A DNA stretch of 43,290 nucleotides from Rhodospirillaceae bacterium (GTDB taxonomy: Bacteria > Pseudomonadota > Alphaproteobacteria > Rhodospirillales > JABHCV01): NCBI GenBank assembly GCA_018671895.1, contig JABHGV010000005.1, forward strand, positions 1 to 43,290, given 5' to 3'. Every line of letters starts with the position of its first letter. Position 1 is the stretch's first letter. This document shows, piece by piece, positions 8,046-16,041 of the stretch. Below the pieces are notes generated by a model. It made no database searches. It saw nothing but the letters and a program-made list of their open reading frames with translations, and was not told the origin of the DNA. The translations under genes and the position numbers were made by a program.

Positions 8046-8075
8046 AAAAAAAGGGGCGTCCCATAAGGACGCCCC
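8046..8075 (-). terminator. Strong intrinsic terminator after rpsI
   Basis: A perfect 9-bp stem (GGGGCGTCC at 8053-8061 with GGACGCCCC at 8067-8075) and 5-base loop are followed on the minus strand by seven U (A run 8046-8052). It is 26 bp after the rpsI stop and 19 bp before the argC start. Confidence 0.93.
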
Positions 8076-8101
8076 AATCTTTGAAGTCGGGCCCTTGCGG
8101 G

Positions 8102-8644
8102 TTAACGTTTCGAGAACTGGAAGCTACGGCGCGCCTTGGCACGGCCATACTTCTTACGTTCAACGACACGCGAGTCACGGGTCATAAAGCCACCCTTCTT
8201 GAGCACGCCACGCAGCGCCGGCTCGAAGTTGACCAACGCACGGCTGAGGCCATGACGGACGGCACCCGCCTGTCCGGACAAACCACCACCGGTAACGGTG
8301 CAGGTAATGTCATACTGGCCTTCACGCTCGGTAACGGCAAAGGGCTGATTGATGATCATACGCAGCACCGGACGGGCGAAATAAACTTCCACATCGCGGC
8401 CATTGACCGTGATCTTGCCGGTACCCGGCTTGATCCAGACGCGCGCAATGGCGTTCTTGCGCTTGCCGGTGGCATAGGCGCGACCCAGATCGTCGATTTT
8501 CGGCTCAACCGGTGCGACGGTGGTTTCTTCGCTGGCCACTTCGGCTGCCGGTGCTTCTTCAGCGACCGGGGCTGCGGCGGCAGCGGCAGATGCTTCGACC
8601 ACGTCCTTCAGGTCGGCGAGCGTTGCTTTTACTTCATCAGCCAT
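8102..8644 (-). CDS. rpsI: Small-subunit ribosomal protein S9, with N-terminal extension
   Basis: Ribosomal protein S9 of the 30S head. The conserved domain starts near residue 55 ([17 protein letters not shown]) and runs to the invariant C-terminal [11 protein letters not shown] tail that reaches the P-site tRNA. It is preceded by about 50 residues rich in alanine, glutamate and valine, making the protein 180 aa rather than about 130. Such acidic/alanine extensions are seen in Rhodospirillales S9 proteins, which supports the taxonomic guess. It is three bases downstream of rplM, the universal L13-S9 operon, and is followed by a strong terminator. Confidence 0.97.
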   Translation of the reverse strand: MADEVKATLADLKDVVEASAAAAAAPVAEEAPAAEVASEETTVAPVEPKIDDLGRAYATGKRKNAIARVWIKPGTGKITVNGRDVEVYFARPVLRMIINQPFAVTEREGQYDITCTVTGGGLSGQAGAVRHGLSRALVNFEPALRGVLKKGGFMTRDSRVVERKKYGRAKARRSFQFSKR

Positions 8645-8647
8645 GGA

Positions 8648-9112
8648 TTAGGCGCTCCTCTTGTTCTTCGTGTTCATAGCGGCGACGTCCAACGGAGTTG
8701 GGTTCTGCGCACCATGGGGATGTTCGGCGCTGGCATAGACGTGCAGTTTAGTCATCTGCCTGCGTCCCAGCGGGTTGCGCGAAATCATCCGCTCTACAGC
8801 CTTGATGACGACGCGTTCAGGATGATTGCCATCCAGAACCTTGCCAGCGGTGACACTCTTGATGCCACCCGGATGGCCGGTGTGGTGGTAATAAACCTTG
8901 TCGGTACGCTTGCGACCGGTCAGTTGCACCTTGTCGGCGTTGATGACGATAACGTTGTCGCCACAATCCATGTGCGGTGTGTACATGGGCTTGTGCTTGC
9001 CACGCAGGCGCATGGCGATAATGCTGGCCATACGGCCGAGTACTAGGCCTTCAGCGTCGATTACGAGCCAGTCCTGCTGGATATCCGACGGTTTGGCGGA
9101 ATAGGTTTTCAT
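8648..9112 (-). CDS. rplM: Large-subunit ribosomal protein L13
   Basis: Ribosomal protein L13, an early assembly protein of the 50S subunit, 154 residues. Recognised by [34 protein letters not shown], the [10 protein letters not shown] motif and [17 protein letters not shown]. The start at 9110-9112 ([12 protein letters not shown]) matches the family and has AAGGA upstream; the longer reading frame is not used. It is the first gene of the rplM-rpsI operon, with a near-consensus promoter about 70 bp upstream. Confidence 0.97.
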   Translation of the reverse strand: MKTYSAKPSDIQQDWLVIDAEGLVLGRMASIIAMRLRGKHKPMYTPHMDCGDNVIVINADKVQLTGRKRTDKVYYHHTGHPGGIKSVTAGKVLDGNHPERVVIKAVERMISRNPLGRRQMTKLHVYASAEHPHGAQNPTPLDVAAMNTKNKRSA

Positions 9113-9190
9113 CTTGCATCCGTCCTTGAAAATGCTTGCTTCAATATCACGATCCCGCCCCGGCAATATGCCAGTGAATGGGAAGCACGG

Positions 9191-9219
9191 TTTTTAGACA
9201 TCATCGGGGCATGTGTCAA
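9191..9219 (-). promoter_or_regulatory. Sigma-70 promoter of rplM-rpsI
   Basis: On the minus strand TTGACA (complement of 9214-9219), a 17-bp spacer and TAAAAA (complement of 9191-9196) form a promoter with a perfect -35. Transcription would start near 9184, about 70 bp before rplM. Confidence 0.8.
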
Positions 9220-9396
9220 CCGGAACTTTCCGAAAAAAATCAATAATTTCCATACCTTAGAAGAACGGTATAATAATACCCTGATCTATCTGTCTATCCC
9301 CTCATTCAGACCACGGTTGACGGCAAGCATGGCAAATTCTGGCGAATCTTATATTCTTGTACCCAGAGGCAATAATTGTTTCACGGGGCAACACGG

Positions 9397-9876
9397 ATGG
9401 CGTTTCTAGACTGGAAAAATGAATTCAACACCGGCATTGAAGCCATTGATACTGATCACAAATTTTTGGTCAGCCTGATCAATCAGCTGGACGAGGCCCT
9501 CAGGGATGGACAAAACCAGGAAGTCGTCGGAAGCGTGCTCAACGCCCTGTACGATTACACCAATTATCATTTCCTGCGCGAAGAAAAGATGATGAAGGCC
9601 TGTGGCTATACCGACGAGAAAGAACACGCTGCGCAGCATCAGGACTTGAAAACGCAGGTCATGGAAGCCCGCGATGCCTACCTGAAACAACAAACTGACG
9701 ACATTAAGCAGCCCGTTATGGACTTTATGAAAACCTGGCTCGCCGATCATATTCTGGGCCATGACATGCAATATGTGTCGTCCATGCTTGCAAATCGTGA
9801 CGCCGCCGAGAACGCGGCCCGCATCTTCGATAACAACAAGGACTGGATGCTGACCGAAAACGGTGACGTGCAATGA
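9397..9876 (+). CDS. Bacteriohemerythrin
   Basis: A 159-residue single-domain hemerythrin that binds O2 at a di-iron centre, probably for O2 delivery or sensing. All expected ligands are visible: H21 (IDTDHK), H58 and E62 (HFLRE), H77 and H81 (HAAQH), H118 and D123 (HILGHD). It starts with the family-typical MAFLDWKNEFNTGI; the frame extends seven codons further, but this start fits better. A TATAAT at 9269-9274 lies upstream without a good -35. The gene overlaps the CoA-binding gene by four bases (ATGA), so they form one operon with the K+ channel. A second hemerythrin is at 25256. Confidence 0.93.
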   Translation: MAFLDWKNEFNTGIEAIDTDHKFLVSLINQLDEALRDGQNQEVVGSVLNALYDYTNYHFLREEKMMKACGYTDEKEHAAQHQDLKTQVMEARDAYLKQQTDDIKQPVMDFMKTWLADHILGHDMQYVSSMLANRDAAENAARIFDNNKDWMLTENGDVQ

Positions 9877-10307
9877 GTGTCCCCCCTGCCCCCAGCGACG
9901 AGCTACTGCGAAGCATTCTTGGTTCGGTCAAGACCATCGCCCTTGTCGGCGCTTCGCCTAAGCCGCATCGCCCATCGAACCGGGTTATGCGGTTTTTGAT
10001 GGACAAGGGGTATCACGTGATACCCATCAACCCCGGTCTGGCCGGAGGCGAAATCAATGGCGAGAAGGTCTATGAGACTCTCACGGACATTCCAGACACC
10101 ATCGACATGGTCGATATTTTCAGGCATCCCGACGCCGTCGGCGAAATTGTCGACGCCGCCATTACACTGGCACCGGACAAGGGCATCCGGGTAATTTGGA
10201 TGCAACTGGACGTTATTGCGCCAGAAGCGGCCGCGCGTGCCGATGATGCCGGATTGACGGTCGTCATGGACCATTGCCCGAAGATTGAATATGAACGCCT
10301 GATGTAA
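9873..10307 (+). CDS. CoA-binding domain protein (YccU-like)
   Basis: A 144-residue Rossmann-type CoA-binding protein. It shows IALVGASPKPHRPSNRVMRF (nucleotide-binding loop), then GYHVIPINPG, then DMVDIFRHPD and IRVIWMQLDV, the series of motifs of the stand-alone CoA_binding_2 family. The family resembles the CoA-binding part of succinyl-CoA synthetase, but its physiological role is unknown. It overlaps the hemerythrin gene by four bases and lies 14 bp before the channel gene, which argues for co-expression. Confidence 0.9.
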   Translation: MSVPPAPSDELLRSILGSVKTIALVGASPKPHRPSNRVMRFLMDKGYHVIPINPGLAGGEINGEKVYETLTDIPDTIDMVDIFRHPDAVGEIVDAAITLAPDKGIRVIWMQLDVIAPEAAARADDAGLTVVMDHCPKIEYERLM

Positions 10308-10321
10308 CTACAGGACCTGAA

Positions 10322-11491
10322 ATGGCAGAACGGCTGAAAATATCGGTCTACAACATCATCGAAGCCAGCGTTAAAAGCGACTGGCGGGGCCGCTGGTTCG
10401 ACATTTTCATGATGGTCCTGATTATTACCAACGTCATCGCCGTGGTGTTGGAAACTGTGCCATCGCTGGGCGCGGCTTACGAAGCGCAGTTCAATGCCTT
10501 CGATATCTTTTCTGTCATCATTTTTACCACTGAATATCTGCTCAGGCTGTGGGTGTGTACGGAAAATCAGCTTGAAGGATACGGCCATCCGATCGCAGGC
10601 CGCCTGAAATATATGGTTACGCCTATGGCGCTGATCGACTTTGTCGCCATCGCGCCGTTCTATCTGGCCATGTTCATCAGCGTCGATCTTCGCTTCATGC
10701 GAGTCTTCAGGTTGCTCAGGCTGTTGAAGCTGACCCGCTATTCGCCAGCTATCGAAACCTTCGCTGCGGTCATCGCCAGCCAAAAACGGGCTTTGGGGGC
10801 AGCGTTGCTGGTGATGATCATCATGTTGGTGTTTGCATCGTCCATTGTTTACCTGTTCGAAAAAGACACCCAGACGGAAACCTTTGCCAGTATTCCTCAC
10901 GCCATGTGGTGGGGGCTGGCGACCCTGACCACCGTCGGCTATGGCGATGTCACCCCGATCACCCCCTATGGCCGCATCTTCGGCGCATTCATTATGATTT
11001 TAGGCGTCGGCATGTTCGCCCTGCCCGCTGGTATCCTGACATCAGGATTTACCCGCGAATTGCGCAAGCGCGACTTTGTCATCACCTGGCGGCTGGTCGC
11101 CGCTGTGCCATTATTCGCCAATCTGGACGCCTTGAAAATCTCGGAAATATCGTCGCAACTGCATCCGAAAATGGTGCCGCCCCGCTTCGCCATCGTCAAA
11201 CGCGGCGAGTTTGCGGACTCCATGTATTTTATCGTCTCGGGCGAGGTCGAGGTCGATCTTCACCCGACGCCGAAAATACTGTCGAGCGGCGACTTCTTTG
11301 GCGAGATCGCGCTTATGAAAGACTGTGAACGCACGGCGACAATCACCACCTTGACCGAATGCCAGTTGCTGTCCCTGGAAGCACACGACTTCCACCGGCT
11401 TCTTAACGCCCATCCGGAGCTACGCGCGCCTATCGAAAAGAAAATGCAATTGCGTGTGGAAGAGCTGGAAGCGTCTGGACAAACACACTAA
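10322..11491 (+). CDS. Cyclic-nucleotide-gated potassium channel (MloK1-like)
   Basis: A 389-residue six-transmembrane K+ channel with a cytoplasmic cyclic-nucleotide-binding domain, the architecture of Mesorhizobium MloK1. Helices S1-S4 occupy about residues 30-150; S4 carries regularly spaced arginines (RFMRVFRLLRLLKLTR). The pore loop has the canonical filter TTVGYGDV. The C-terminal domain (about 255-380) includes SGDFFGEIALMKD and ERTATI, whose glutamate and arginine contact the cyclic nucleotide. It is the last gene of the hemerythrin operon. The stop overlaps the convergent VOC gene by four bases. Slightly longer than MloK1; otherwise complete. Confidence 0.93.
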   Translation: MAERLKISVYNIIEASVKSDWRGRWFDIFMMVLIITNVIAVVLETVPSLGAAYEAQFNAFDIFSVIIFTTEYLLRLWVCTENQLEGYGHPIAGRLKYMVTPMALIDFVAIAPFYLAMFISVDLRFMRVFRLLRLLKLTRYSPAIETFAAVIASQKRALGAALLVMIIMLVFASSIVYLFEKDTQTETFASIPHAMWWGLATLTTVGYGDVTPITPYGRIFGAFIMILGVGMFALPAGILTSGFTRELRKRDFVITWRLVAAVPLFANLDALKISEISSQLHPKMVPPRFAIVKRGEFADSMYFIVSGEVEVDLHPTPKILSSGDFFGEIALMKDCERTATITTLTECQLLSLEAHDFHRLLNAHPELRAPIEKKMQLRVEELEASGQTH

Positions 11492-11874
11492 TAGTTTGAA
11501 ATCTCGATCAAATTACCGTCTGGGTCGCGAATATAGATCGACGTGATCGGCCCCACCGCCCCGGTTCGCGGCACCGGCCCCTCTTCGATGGCGACACCTA
11601 GATCCTTTAAGTGCGATCGCACGGCATCAATGCTGTCGCTGGCAATCAGGCACAGGTCAGTAGAACCGGGCAGCGGAGTTTCAGCCTTTGGTTCGAACTC
11701 GGTCCCGGCCTTGTGCAGGTTAATCTTCTGTTCCCCGAACCGTAGTGCCGTTCGCTCGATGCCGCCCGATGTAAATGTCTGGACGTCCATGCCCAGAACG
11801 CGTCCATAAAAATCACAAGTCACGCCGATATCGGCGACGGTCAGCACCAGATGATCAATGCCGGTTATCTTCAT
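11488..11874 (-). CDS. VOC-superfamily (glyoxalase/dioxygenase fold) protein
   Basis: A 128-residue protein of the vicinal oxygen chelate fold, built of two beta-alpha-beta-beta-beta units. Candidate metal ligands are H8 (GIDHLVLTV), H54 (INLHKAG) and the glutamate in DPDGNLIEISNY near the C-terminus. Members are diverse (lyases, isomerases, dioxygenases, resistance proteins), so the substrate is unknown. Its start overlaps the stop of the MFS transporter gene by four bases, suggesting that transporter and enzyme serve the same compound. Confidence 0.88.
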   Translation of the reverse strand: MKITGIDHLVLTVADIGVTCDFYGRVLGMDVQTFTSGGIERTALRFGEQKINLHKAGTEFEPKAETPLPGSTDLCLIASDSIDAVRSHLKDLGVAIEEGPVPRTGAVGPITSIYIRDPDGNLIEISNY

Positions 11875-13079
11875 TCGGCGGCGACCTCGACGGATTGTGG
11901 CTTTTCATTGGGCAACAGCATGCCCGCAGTGGCGGCAACGACGGCGATACAAGCCAGCACGACGAACAACCAGTAAAAGCCGCCGGTGGCGTCGTATAAT
12001 TTTCCTTCCATCAACACGCCGAAACCACTGACCCCGAAGGCCAGAATGAATTTCAGGCCAAAGGCCAGGCCGCGCCACTGGGCCGGGGCATAGCGTGCAA
12101 CCAGACTGTTTTCCGCAGGTAATGCCCCTGTGTTGACGCTGACCATGATCAACGCCACCGCCATCAACGAGGCACCGCTGAAACTACCGGCCAGCGCCAG
12201 GAACGGCACCTGCAGCATGAACGCCCCCATATAGACGAACTTCAACGGATACTTGTCGGCCAACTTGCCCGCCAGGATCTGCACGCCACCGGCAAAGAAA
12301 TAGACGACGGCGACCAGCACAGAGATCCCGAACACACCATCATTGGTCAGGTCGGTCAGGCGTTCGGAAAAGACTTTTGGCAGCGCCGCCTGCGTCGCCT
12401 GATAAATCAGGCCGGTGCACAGCATGGTGACTGCCAGCACCAAAAAGGCCCGAATCATGTCGCGGCGCGTCGTCGGTGCATCCTGTTTGCGATCGACACG
12501 ATTCTCGACAATCGCACCGCGACCAATCAGCCAATAAAAAAGCCCGCCCGTTATCAGCAGCAATATGCCCGGCGCTATAAAGGCTACCTGCCAGTTGAAC
12601 CGATCGATCAGGAAACCGGCGCTCAAGGCCGCCACCCCGGGCCCGATGCCCCCGAACACGCCGTTAATACCCAGCGCCGTGCCGCGATTGACCGCGTGGC
12701 GCACCAGCCAGGCGATGCCGACGGGATGATAAATGGATGAAAACAGCCCGGTCATGGCCAGCGCCAGTGCAATCATCATCGGCGACGACGACATGCCGGT
12801 CAGCACCATTCCAGCCCCGGTGCCAACGAAGAACAGCCCCATCATGCCGGTCGAGCTCCACTTGTCGCCAAGCCATCCGGCCAGCGGGGCGGCGACGCCA
12901 TAAAGCACATTGCCGGCAACAATCAGGGCGATGACCTCGCCATGGCTTAACGACAGGTCTTGTTCCAGCGACAACGCGACGACATAGAAAATCGGCGCGA
13001 ACAAATGCGCATAGGAATGCCCGACACAGGAAAACCCGAGCGACAGCCGCGCCGACTGGGTTTCTGAGGGGGTGGTCAT
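11871..13079 (-). CDS. Major facilitator superfamily transporter (Fsr-like)
   Basis: A 402-residue inner-membrane transporter with about twelve hydrophobic segments and a central hydrophilic loop near residues 195-215 (ENRVDRKQDAPTTRRD). The early motif GWLGDKWSS matches the MFS loop 2-3 signature. SSIYHPVGIAWL recalls the YHP motif of fosmidomycin-resistance (Fsr-type) transporters. The second half begins MIRAFLVLAVTMLCTGL. The cargo is unknown. It shares an ATGA overlap with the VOC gene, and bioY lies 21 bp upstream in the same direction, so one transcript may cover all three. Confidence 0.88.
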   Translation of the reverse strand: MTTPSETQSARLSLGFSCVGHSYAHLFAPIFYVVALSLEQDLSLSHGEVIALIVAGNVLYGVAAPLAGWLGDKWSSTGMMGLFFVGTGAGMVLTGMSSSPMMIALALAMTGLFSSIYHPVGIAWLVRHAVNRGTALGINGVFGGIGPGVAALSAGFLIDRFNWQVAFIAPGILLLITGGLFYWLIGRGAIVENRVDRKQDAPTTRRDMIRAFLVLAVTMLCTGLIYQATQAALPKVFSERLTDLTNDGVFGISVLVAVVYFFAGGVQILAGKLADKYPLKFVYMGAFMLQVPFLALAGSFSGASLMAVALIMVSVNTGALPAENSLVARYAPAQWRGLAFGLKFILAFGVSGFGVLMEGKLYDATGGFYWLFVVLACIAVVAATAGMLLPNEKPQSVEVAAE

Positions 13080-13100
13080 GATTTCACGGTGTATGCAGGC

Positions 13101-13712
13101 TTAGTGCTGTTGACGCCTGAACAGCTTCCAGCAAACGGCTGACAGCGCCGTGCCCAAGGCCAGCTTGGTTGCGCCGCCTAAAATGAACGGTGTCAGTCCC
13201 CATGCCAGAATCGGCTTGTCCCAGCCAAACAGGGCACCAAGCCACAACACGCCGGGTGCGAAAATCAGCCCATAACCAATCAGCAGCGCCAATGCCGTCG
13301 ACAGGACATTGCGGTCCCATCCCCGTTCGGCAAGCCAGCCGGTTACTGCGGCGGCGAAAACGAAACCAACCAGATATCCACCGGTGCCGCCCAGCATATA
13401 GGCGACGCCGATACCTTTTTCAGGGGTTCCGGCAAATACCGGCAATCCCATGGCACCTTCGGCCAGATACAGCAGCACCGTCATCGCCCCCAAAGTCGAG
13501 CCATAGGCCATGGCGATAAACAGAATGACCAGGGTTTGCATCGTCATCGGCACCGGATAGAACGGCACCTGAATTTTCGCAGAAGCCCAAATCGCCAGAG
13601 AACCAACAATCGCCAAGGCCGTTCCACGAAGGGCACGGCTGAGCGCGCTCGTTTCCATGGTCGCAGGCCAAACCTGTGCTGCGAGGGTCTTTGCTCTTGC
13701 TTGTGAATACAT
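13101..13712 (-). CDS. bioY: Biotin transporter BioY (ECF S component)
   Basis: A 203-residue membrane protein that binds biotin and imports it alone or with the BioMN energy-coupling unit. Six hydrophobic helices are apparent. The diagnostic segment KIQVPFYPVPMTMQTL is present, followed by LYLAEGAMGLPVFAG and the GGTGGYLVGF motif that lines the biotin site. The start has an ideal AAGGAGA ribosome binding site. No bioM or bioN is adjacent, and I saw no BioR-type palindrome upstream. It may be co-transcribed with the MFS gene downstream. Confidence 0.95.
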   Translation of the reverse strand: MYSQARAKTLAAQVWPATMETSALSRALRGTALAIVGSLAIWASAKIQVPFYPVPMTMQTLVILFIAMAYGSTLGAMTVLLYLAEGAMGLPVFAGTPEKGIGVAYMLGGTGGYLVGFVFAAAVTGWLAERGWDRNVLSTALALLIGYGLIFAPGVLWLGALFGWDKPILAWGLTPFILGGATKLALGTALSAVCWKLFRRQQH

Positions 13713-13775
13713 GGCGATGTCTCCTTGGATGAATCTTTAACCTGAATACCCCGTTCGGGCGCGTCTGAAAAGGAA

Positions 13776-14228
13776 TTACGTCACCCGCTGGTAACGACTT
13801 TCCAGAACAAGCTCCTTGTTCGGCCCGTTGATTGTCCAGCTTGAGCGCCAGCCATCAGGACCATCGGCCCAGAAACTGCCGCGATAGGTGTCATTTTCAC
13901 ATAGGTGTTCGACTGTCGACGTACCAGTACTCAGGTCGAGGCGATAGAACGGGCGGCCATCTTCGAAACAGACCTCGGCAATGTGAGCTGCCGGAAACGT
14001 ATACAGATACTTGCGATACACGGTTTCGCGGTATTTGCCGAAGCTAAGCTTGCCTTCTTCGCGATAGACATAGCCGTCGCCGTCGGTGGCAATAATCGCC
14101 TTGCCTTGCATGATGCCTGGCATGTTCTGGCGAACGTCGCTGATTCTGCGCGACAGAGTCCACGACCCCTGTAAAAACGAACAGATATCGTCGACCGGCC
14201 AGGCCCCGTCTTGGGAAAAATCGTTCAT
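13776..14228 (-). CDS. DUF6314-type protein, 150 aa
   Basis: A soluble protein that looks like a single beta-barrel, lipocalin-like domain. It shows FLQGSWTLSRRISD at the start, EGKLSFGKYRETVYRKYLYTF in the middle, FEDGRPFYRLDLS and a final SSWTINGPNKELVLESRYQRV. These match the uncharacterised DUF6314 family of alphaproteobacteria as I remember it. Function is unknown. The ATG at 14226-14228 fits the family; the frame continues upstream to 14303 without support. Its promoter region now abuts the left end of the inserted element at 14319, so before the insertion it lay directly downstream of tRNA-Glu. Confidence 0.75.
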   Translation of the reverse strand: MNDFSQDGAWPVDDICSFLQGSWTLSRRISDVRQNMPGIMQGKAIIATDGDGYVYREEGKLSFGKYRETVYRKYLYTFPAAHIAEVCFEDGRPFYRLDLSTGTSTVEHLCENDTYRGSFWADGPDGWRSSWTINGPNKELVLESRYQRVT

Positions 14229-14318
14229 AGGTAAATTTACCGCACGGCAATGCGATTTCAACGCCCGATATTCGCCACCATTGGTGATGCCGATTCGAAG
14301 CATTGTTTTTTAGGAAGT

Positions 14319-14337
14319 CTGGTGGCGTCCCCAACGG
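14319..14337. repeat. Left attachment-site copy (tRNA-Glu 3' end)
   Basis: The 19-bp sequence CTGGTGGCGTCCCCAACGG is identical to 16042-16060, which spans the 3' end of tRNA-Glu including its CCA and part of the T-stem. Only the tail of a tRNA is present here, as expected for one end of an element integrated at a tRNA gene. Confidence 0.88.
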
Positions 14338-14371
14338 AGCCAAGTGTTTCTAATGATTTGATATGGTTAGA

Positions 14372-14389
14372 AAAAAGTTTGACACTTTT
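14372..14389 (-). repeat. 18-bp inverted repeat, left end of element
   Basis: AAAAAGTTTGACACTTTT is the exact reverse complement of 15990-16007. The gap to the left direct repeat is 34 bp, the same as on the right side. It could be a recombinase arm site. Confidence 0.88.
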
Positions 14390-14420
14390 ATTTTCCGCAG
14401 GTTTCCGCCACTTTCCAATT

Positions 14421-14434
14421 AAAGTGTCAAACTT
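14421..14434 (+). repeat. Second left copy of the element motif
   Basis: AAAGTGTCAAACTT is identical to 15991-16004 and is the reverse complement of 14375-14388, with which it could form a hairpin around 32 bases. Confidence 0.85.
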
Positions 14435-14574
14435 GTTTTTGGAACCCCCAAACCATAGTCATCAGGAGTTGACCTCTAATATTCAGATGGCGAAATTGAA
14501 GCCAAAATCAGACCTCCGTTCGTAATTTTTGAGTCCCCGTCCCCATATGGTGAATTGAGTCAGGACAGTTGTAG

Positions 14575-14603
14575 TTGCAACAATCTTAGGTGGTATCTAC
14601 TAT
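14575..14603 (+). promoter_or_regulatory. Candidate promoter of the RelA/SpoT-domain gene
   Basis: TTGCAA (14575-14580), a 17-bp spacer and TACTAT (14598-14603) predict a start near 14610, about 74 bp before the gene. The -35 overlaps the 8-bp palindrome GTTGCAAC (14574-14581), which could be an operator. Confidence 0.5.
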
Positions 14604-14683
14604 TGTGCGCCATGGCGTAGCAACCGAATTTCGGATGCAAGCTCGGCTTTTTGGAAATATCACCCAAACATTGAAAGCACCCT

Positions 14684-15703
14684 ATGAGTATAGAAGAACT
14701 GCGACTTCAGTATTCGGACAATTCAGGGCGCACTTCGCGGCTGCAGGAAGCCATGGTTGAACAGTTGTCAAAGCTGCTTGACGACGCCCACGTCACGCTC
14801 GGGGTTCCAATGGAAAGCCGAGTTAAGGATTGGTCGTCGATTGAGGAAAAGGTCGAGCGTAAGGGGTTGAACATCGACCACATCACGGCACTCCCAGACT
14901 TGATCGGAGTTCGAACTATTCTTCTCTTCCGTACCGATTTGGAAAAAGTCGATAAGCTCATTCATGATTCCTTTGACGTGCGCAGCTCCGAGGATACAGC
15001 TAAACGTCTTGGTGAAGCACAATTCGGCTATCAATCACAGCACTACTTGATCGGACTTCCCAAGACTTGGCTCACGATCCCAAGTATGGCGGATCTTGGT
15101 GATCTACAAGTGGAGATTCAAGTTCGAACAATTGCTCAGCACATATGGGCTGCTGCTTCCCACAAGCTGCAATACAAGCATGAATCCAGCGTGCCACCGC
15201 CTCTTAGACGAACGATCAATCGCGTTTCTGCCCTACTGGAAACTGTCGATTTTGAGTTCGAACGAGTGCTGTCAGAACGCGAGAGCTACAGAGAACAGAC
15301 AATACCTGAAGCCTCCGGATCCGAGATCCTGAATGTTGACCTTCTGACATCAATTCTTACTGATATATATCCTCCAGAGAATCGTGGTGACGATGAACCA
15401 TATGAAACTTTACTGAGTGATTTGATGGAACTCTCCGTGAACACAGTCGATGAATTGAAAACCATCTTGGATAAAAACCTTGAATCAGTGTTAAAGGAGG
15501 AACAAAGGGTAGTGAATGCAGAAGGAGATGACTCCGAATACAAAATAACAAATAAAGAGCGATATGACCGTGGTGTTTACTTCACGCATCTCGGGCTTGC
15601 TAGAAGTGCCTTACGTGAAGAGTTTGGCGTGGACAAGGTGGATGCTCTATCGACGAATCGTTTTAAACATCTTTCCTTAAATACTAAACGAAACAAACGC
15701 TGA
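14684..15703 (+). CDS. Stand-alone RelA/SpoT-type (p)ppGpp synthetase-domain protein, 339 aa
   Basis: The N-terminal half is a complete alarmone-synthetase domain. It has SRVKDWSSIEEKVERKG (R46, K48, K56 and K60 for ATP phosphates), PDLIGVRTILLF (Mg2+ ligand D72), GYQSQHY (Y116, guanine stacking) and VEIQVRTIAQHIWAAASHKL (E144, R148, H153, H160). There is no HD hydrolase domain and no TGS or ACT domain. The C-terminal 150 residues are acidic, probably helical, and of unknown type, ending in a GVYFTHLGLARSALREEFG segment. Family members make (p)ppGpp or act as toxins (toxSAS, CapRel). Whether the C-terminal part restrains activity is inference. The ribosome binding site is weak. It is the sole cargo of the att-flanked element. 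Confidence 0.88.
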   Translation: MSIEELRLQYSDNSGRTSRLQEAMVEQLSKLLDDAHVTLGVPMESRVKDWSSIEEKVERKGLNIDHITALPDLIGVRTILLFRTDLEKVDKLIHDSFDVRSSEDTAKRLGEAQFGYQSQHYLIGLPKTWLTIPSMADLGDLQVEIQVRTIAQHIWAAASHKLQYKHESSVPPPLRRTINRVSALLETVDFEFERVLSERESYREQTIPEASGSEILNVDLLTSILTDIYPPENRGDDEPYETLLSDLMELSVNTVDELKTILDKNLESVLKEEQRVVNAEGDDSEYKITNKERYDRGVYFTHLGLARSALREEFGVDKVDALSTNRFKHLSLNTKRNKR

Positions 15704-15735
15704 TCATTCGTACCGGCGAATGAGTTAAATAACTC
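15704..15735 (+). terminator. Hairpins directly after the RelA/SpoT-domain gene
   Basis: The stem TCATTCG/CGAATGA (15704-15710 with 15717-15723) begins at the base after the stop codon. It overlaps a second perfect inverted repeat, GAGTTAAATAACTC (15722-15735). There is no U-tract, so it may stabilise the mRNA end rather than terminate. Confidence 0.4.
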
Positions 15736-15923
15736 TACTATGCGCCCACGCAGGAAACACCTTCGGCTTTGTTGATGGAAGTCACGGGACACGTTGCCCC
15801 TGTTATTTCAACCTTGGCTGTTCTCGGTTGTGCCCGGCACGTCAGCGATGTGTCAAAGGGAGACATCTTCCCAGCGAGATCAGGCGAGTGACTGAAGAAA
15901 ACAAACATGCCCCTCAGGCATGA

Positions 15924-15935
15924 AAAGTGTCAAAC
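15924..15935 (+). repeat. Partial copy of the element motif
   Basis: AAAGTGTCAAAC shares 12 bp with the 18-bp end repeat, in the same orientation as the right end. A small hairpin (CATGCC/GGCATG, 15906-15922) lies just before it. Confidence 0.75.
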
Positions 15936-15972
15936 CTGAAAACATCGCAACATATTGATATAAAAGCAAAAA

Positions 15973-15999
15973 TGACACTTTTGAAAAACAAAAGTGTCA
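15973..15999. repeat. Inverted pair of element motifs near the right end
   Basis: TGACACTTTTG (15973-15983) and CAAAAGTGTCA (15989-15999) are perfect 11-bp inverted repeats around five A. The right arm overlaps the 18-bp end repeat. Confidence 0.8.
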
Positions 16000-16007
16000 A
16001 ACTTTTT
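15990..16007 (+). repeat. 18-bp inverted repeat, right end of element
   Basis: AAAAGTGTCAAACTTTTT is the exact reverse complement of 14372-14389, at 34 bp from the right direct repeat. A smaller inverted repeat, ACTTA-N5-TAAGT (16012-16026), lies between it and the tRNA end. Confidence 0.88.
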
Positions 16008-16041
16008 ACGTACTTATTACGTAAGTCATTGATATTGTTAG

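Noticed and set aside
8081-9046. 321-codon plus-strand frame
   Set aside because: Antisense to rpsI and rplM and spans the terminator; no family resemblance.
9329-9409. 26-codon frame overlapping the hemerythrin start, as a possible leader peptide
   Set aside because: No good ribosome binding site; overlap is likely chance.
13713-13775. BioR operator or riboswitch before bioY
   Set aside because: No TTATCTATAA-like palindrome or conserved riboswitch core is visible.
14250-14525. 91-codon plus-strand frame across the left att repeat
   Set aside because: Spans the insertion border and the inverted repeats, so it cannot be an old gene.
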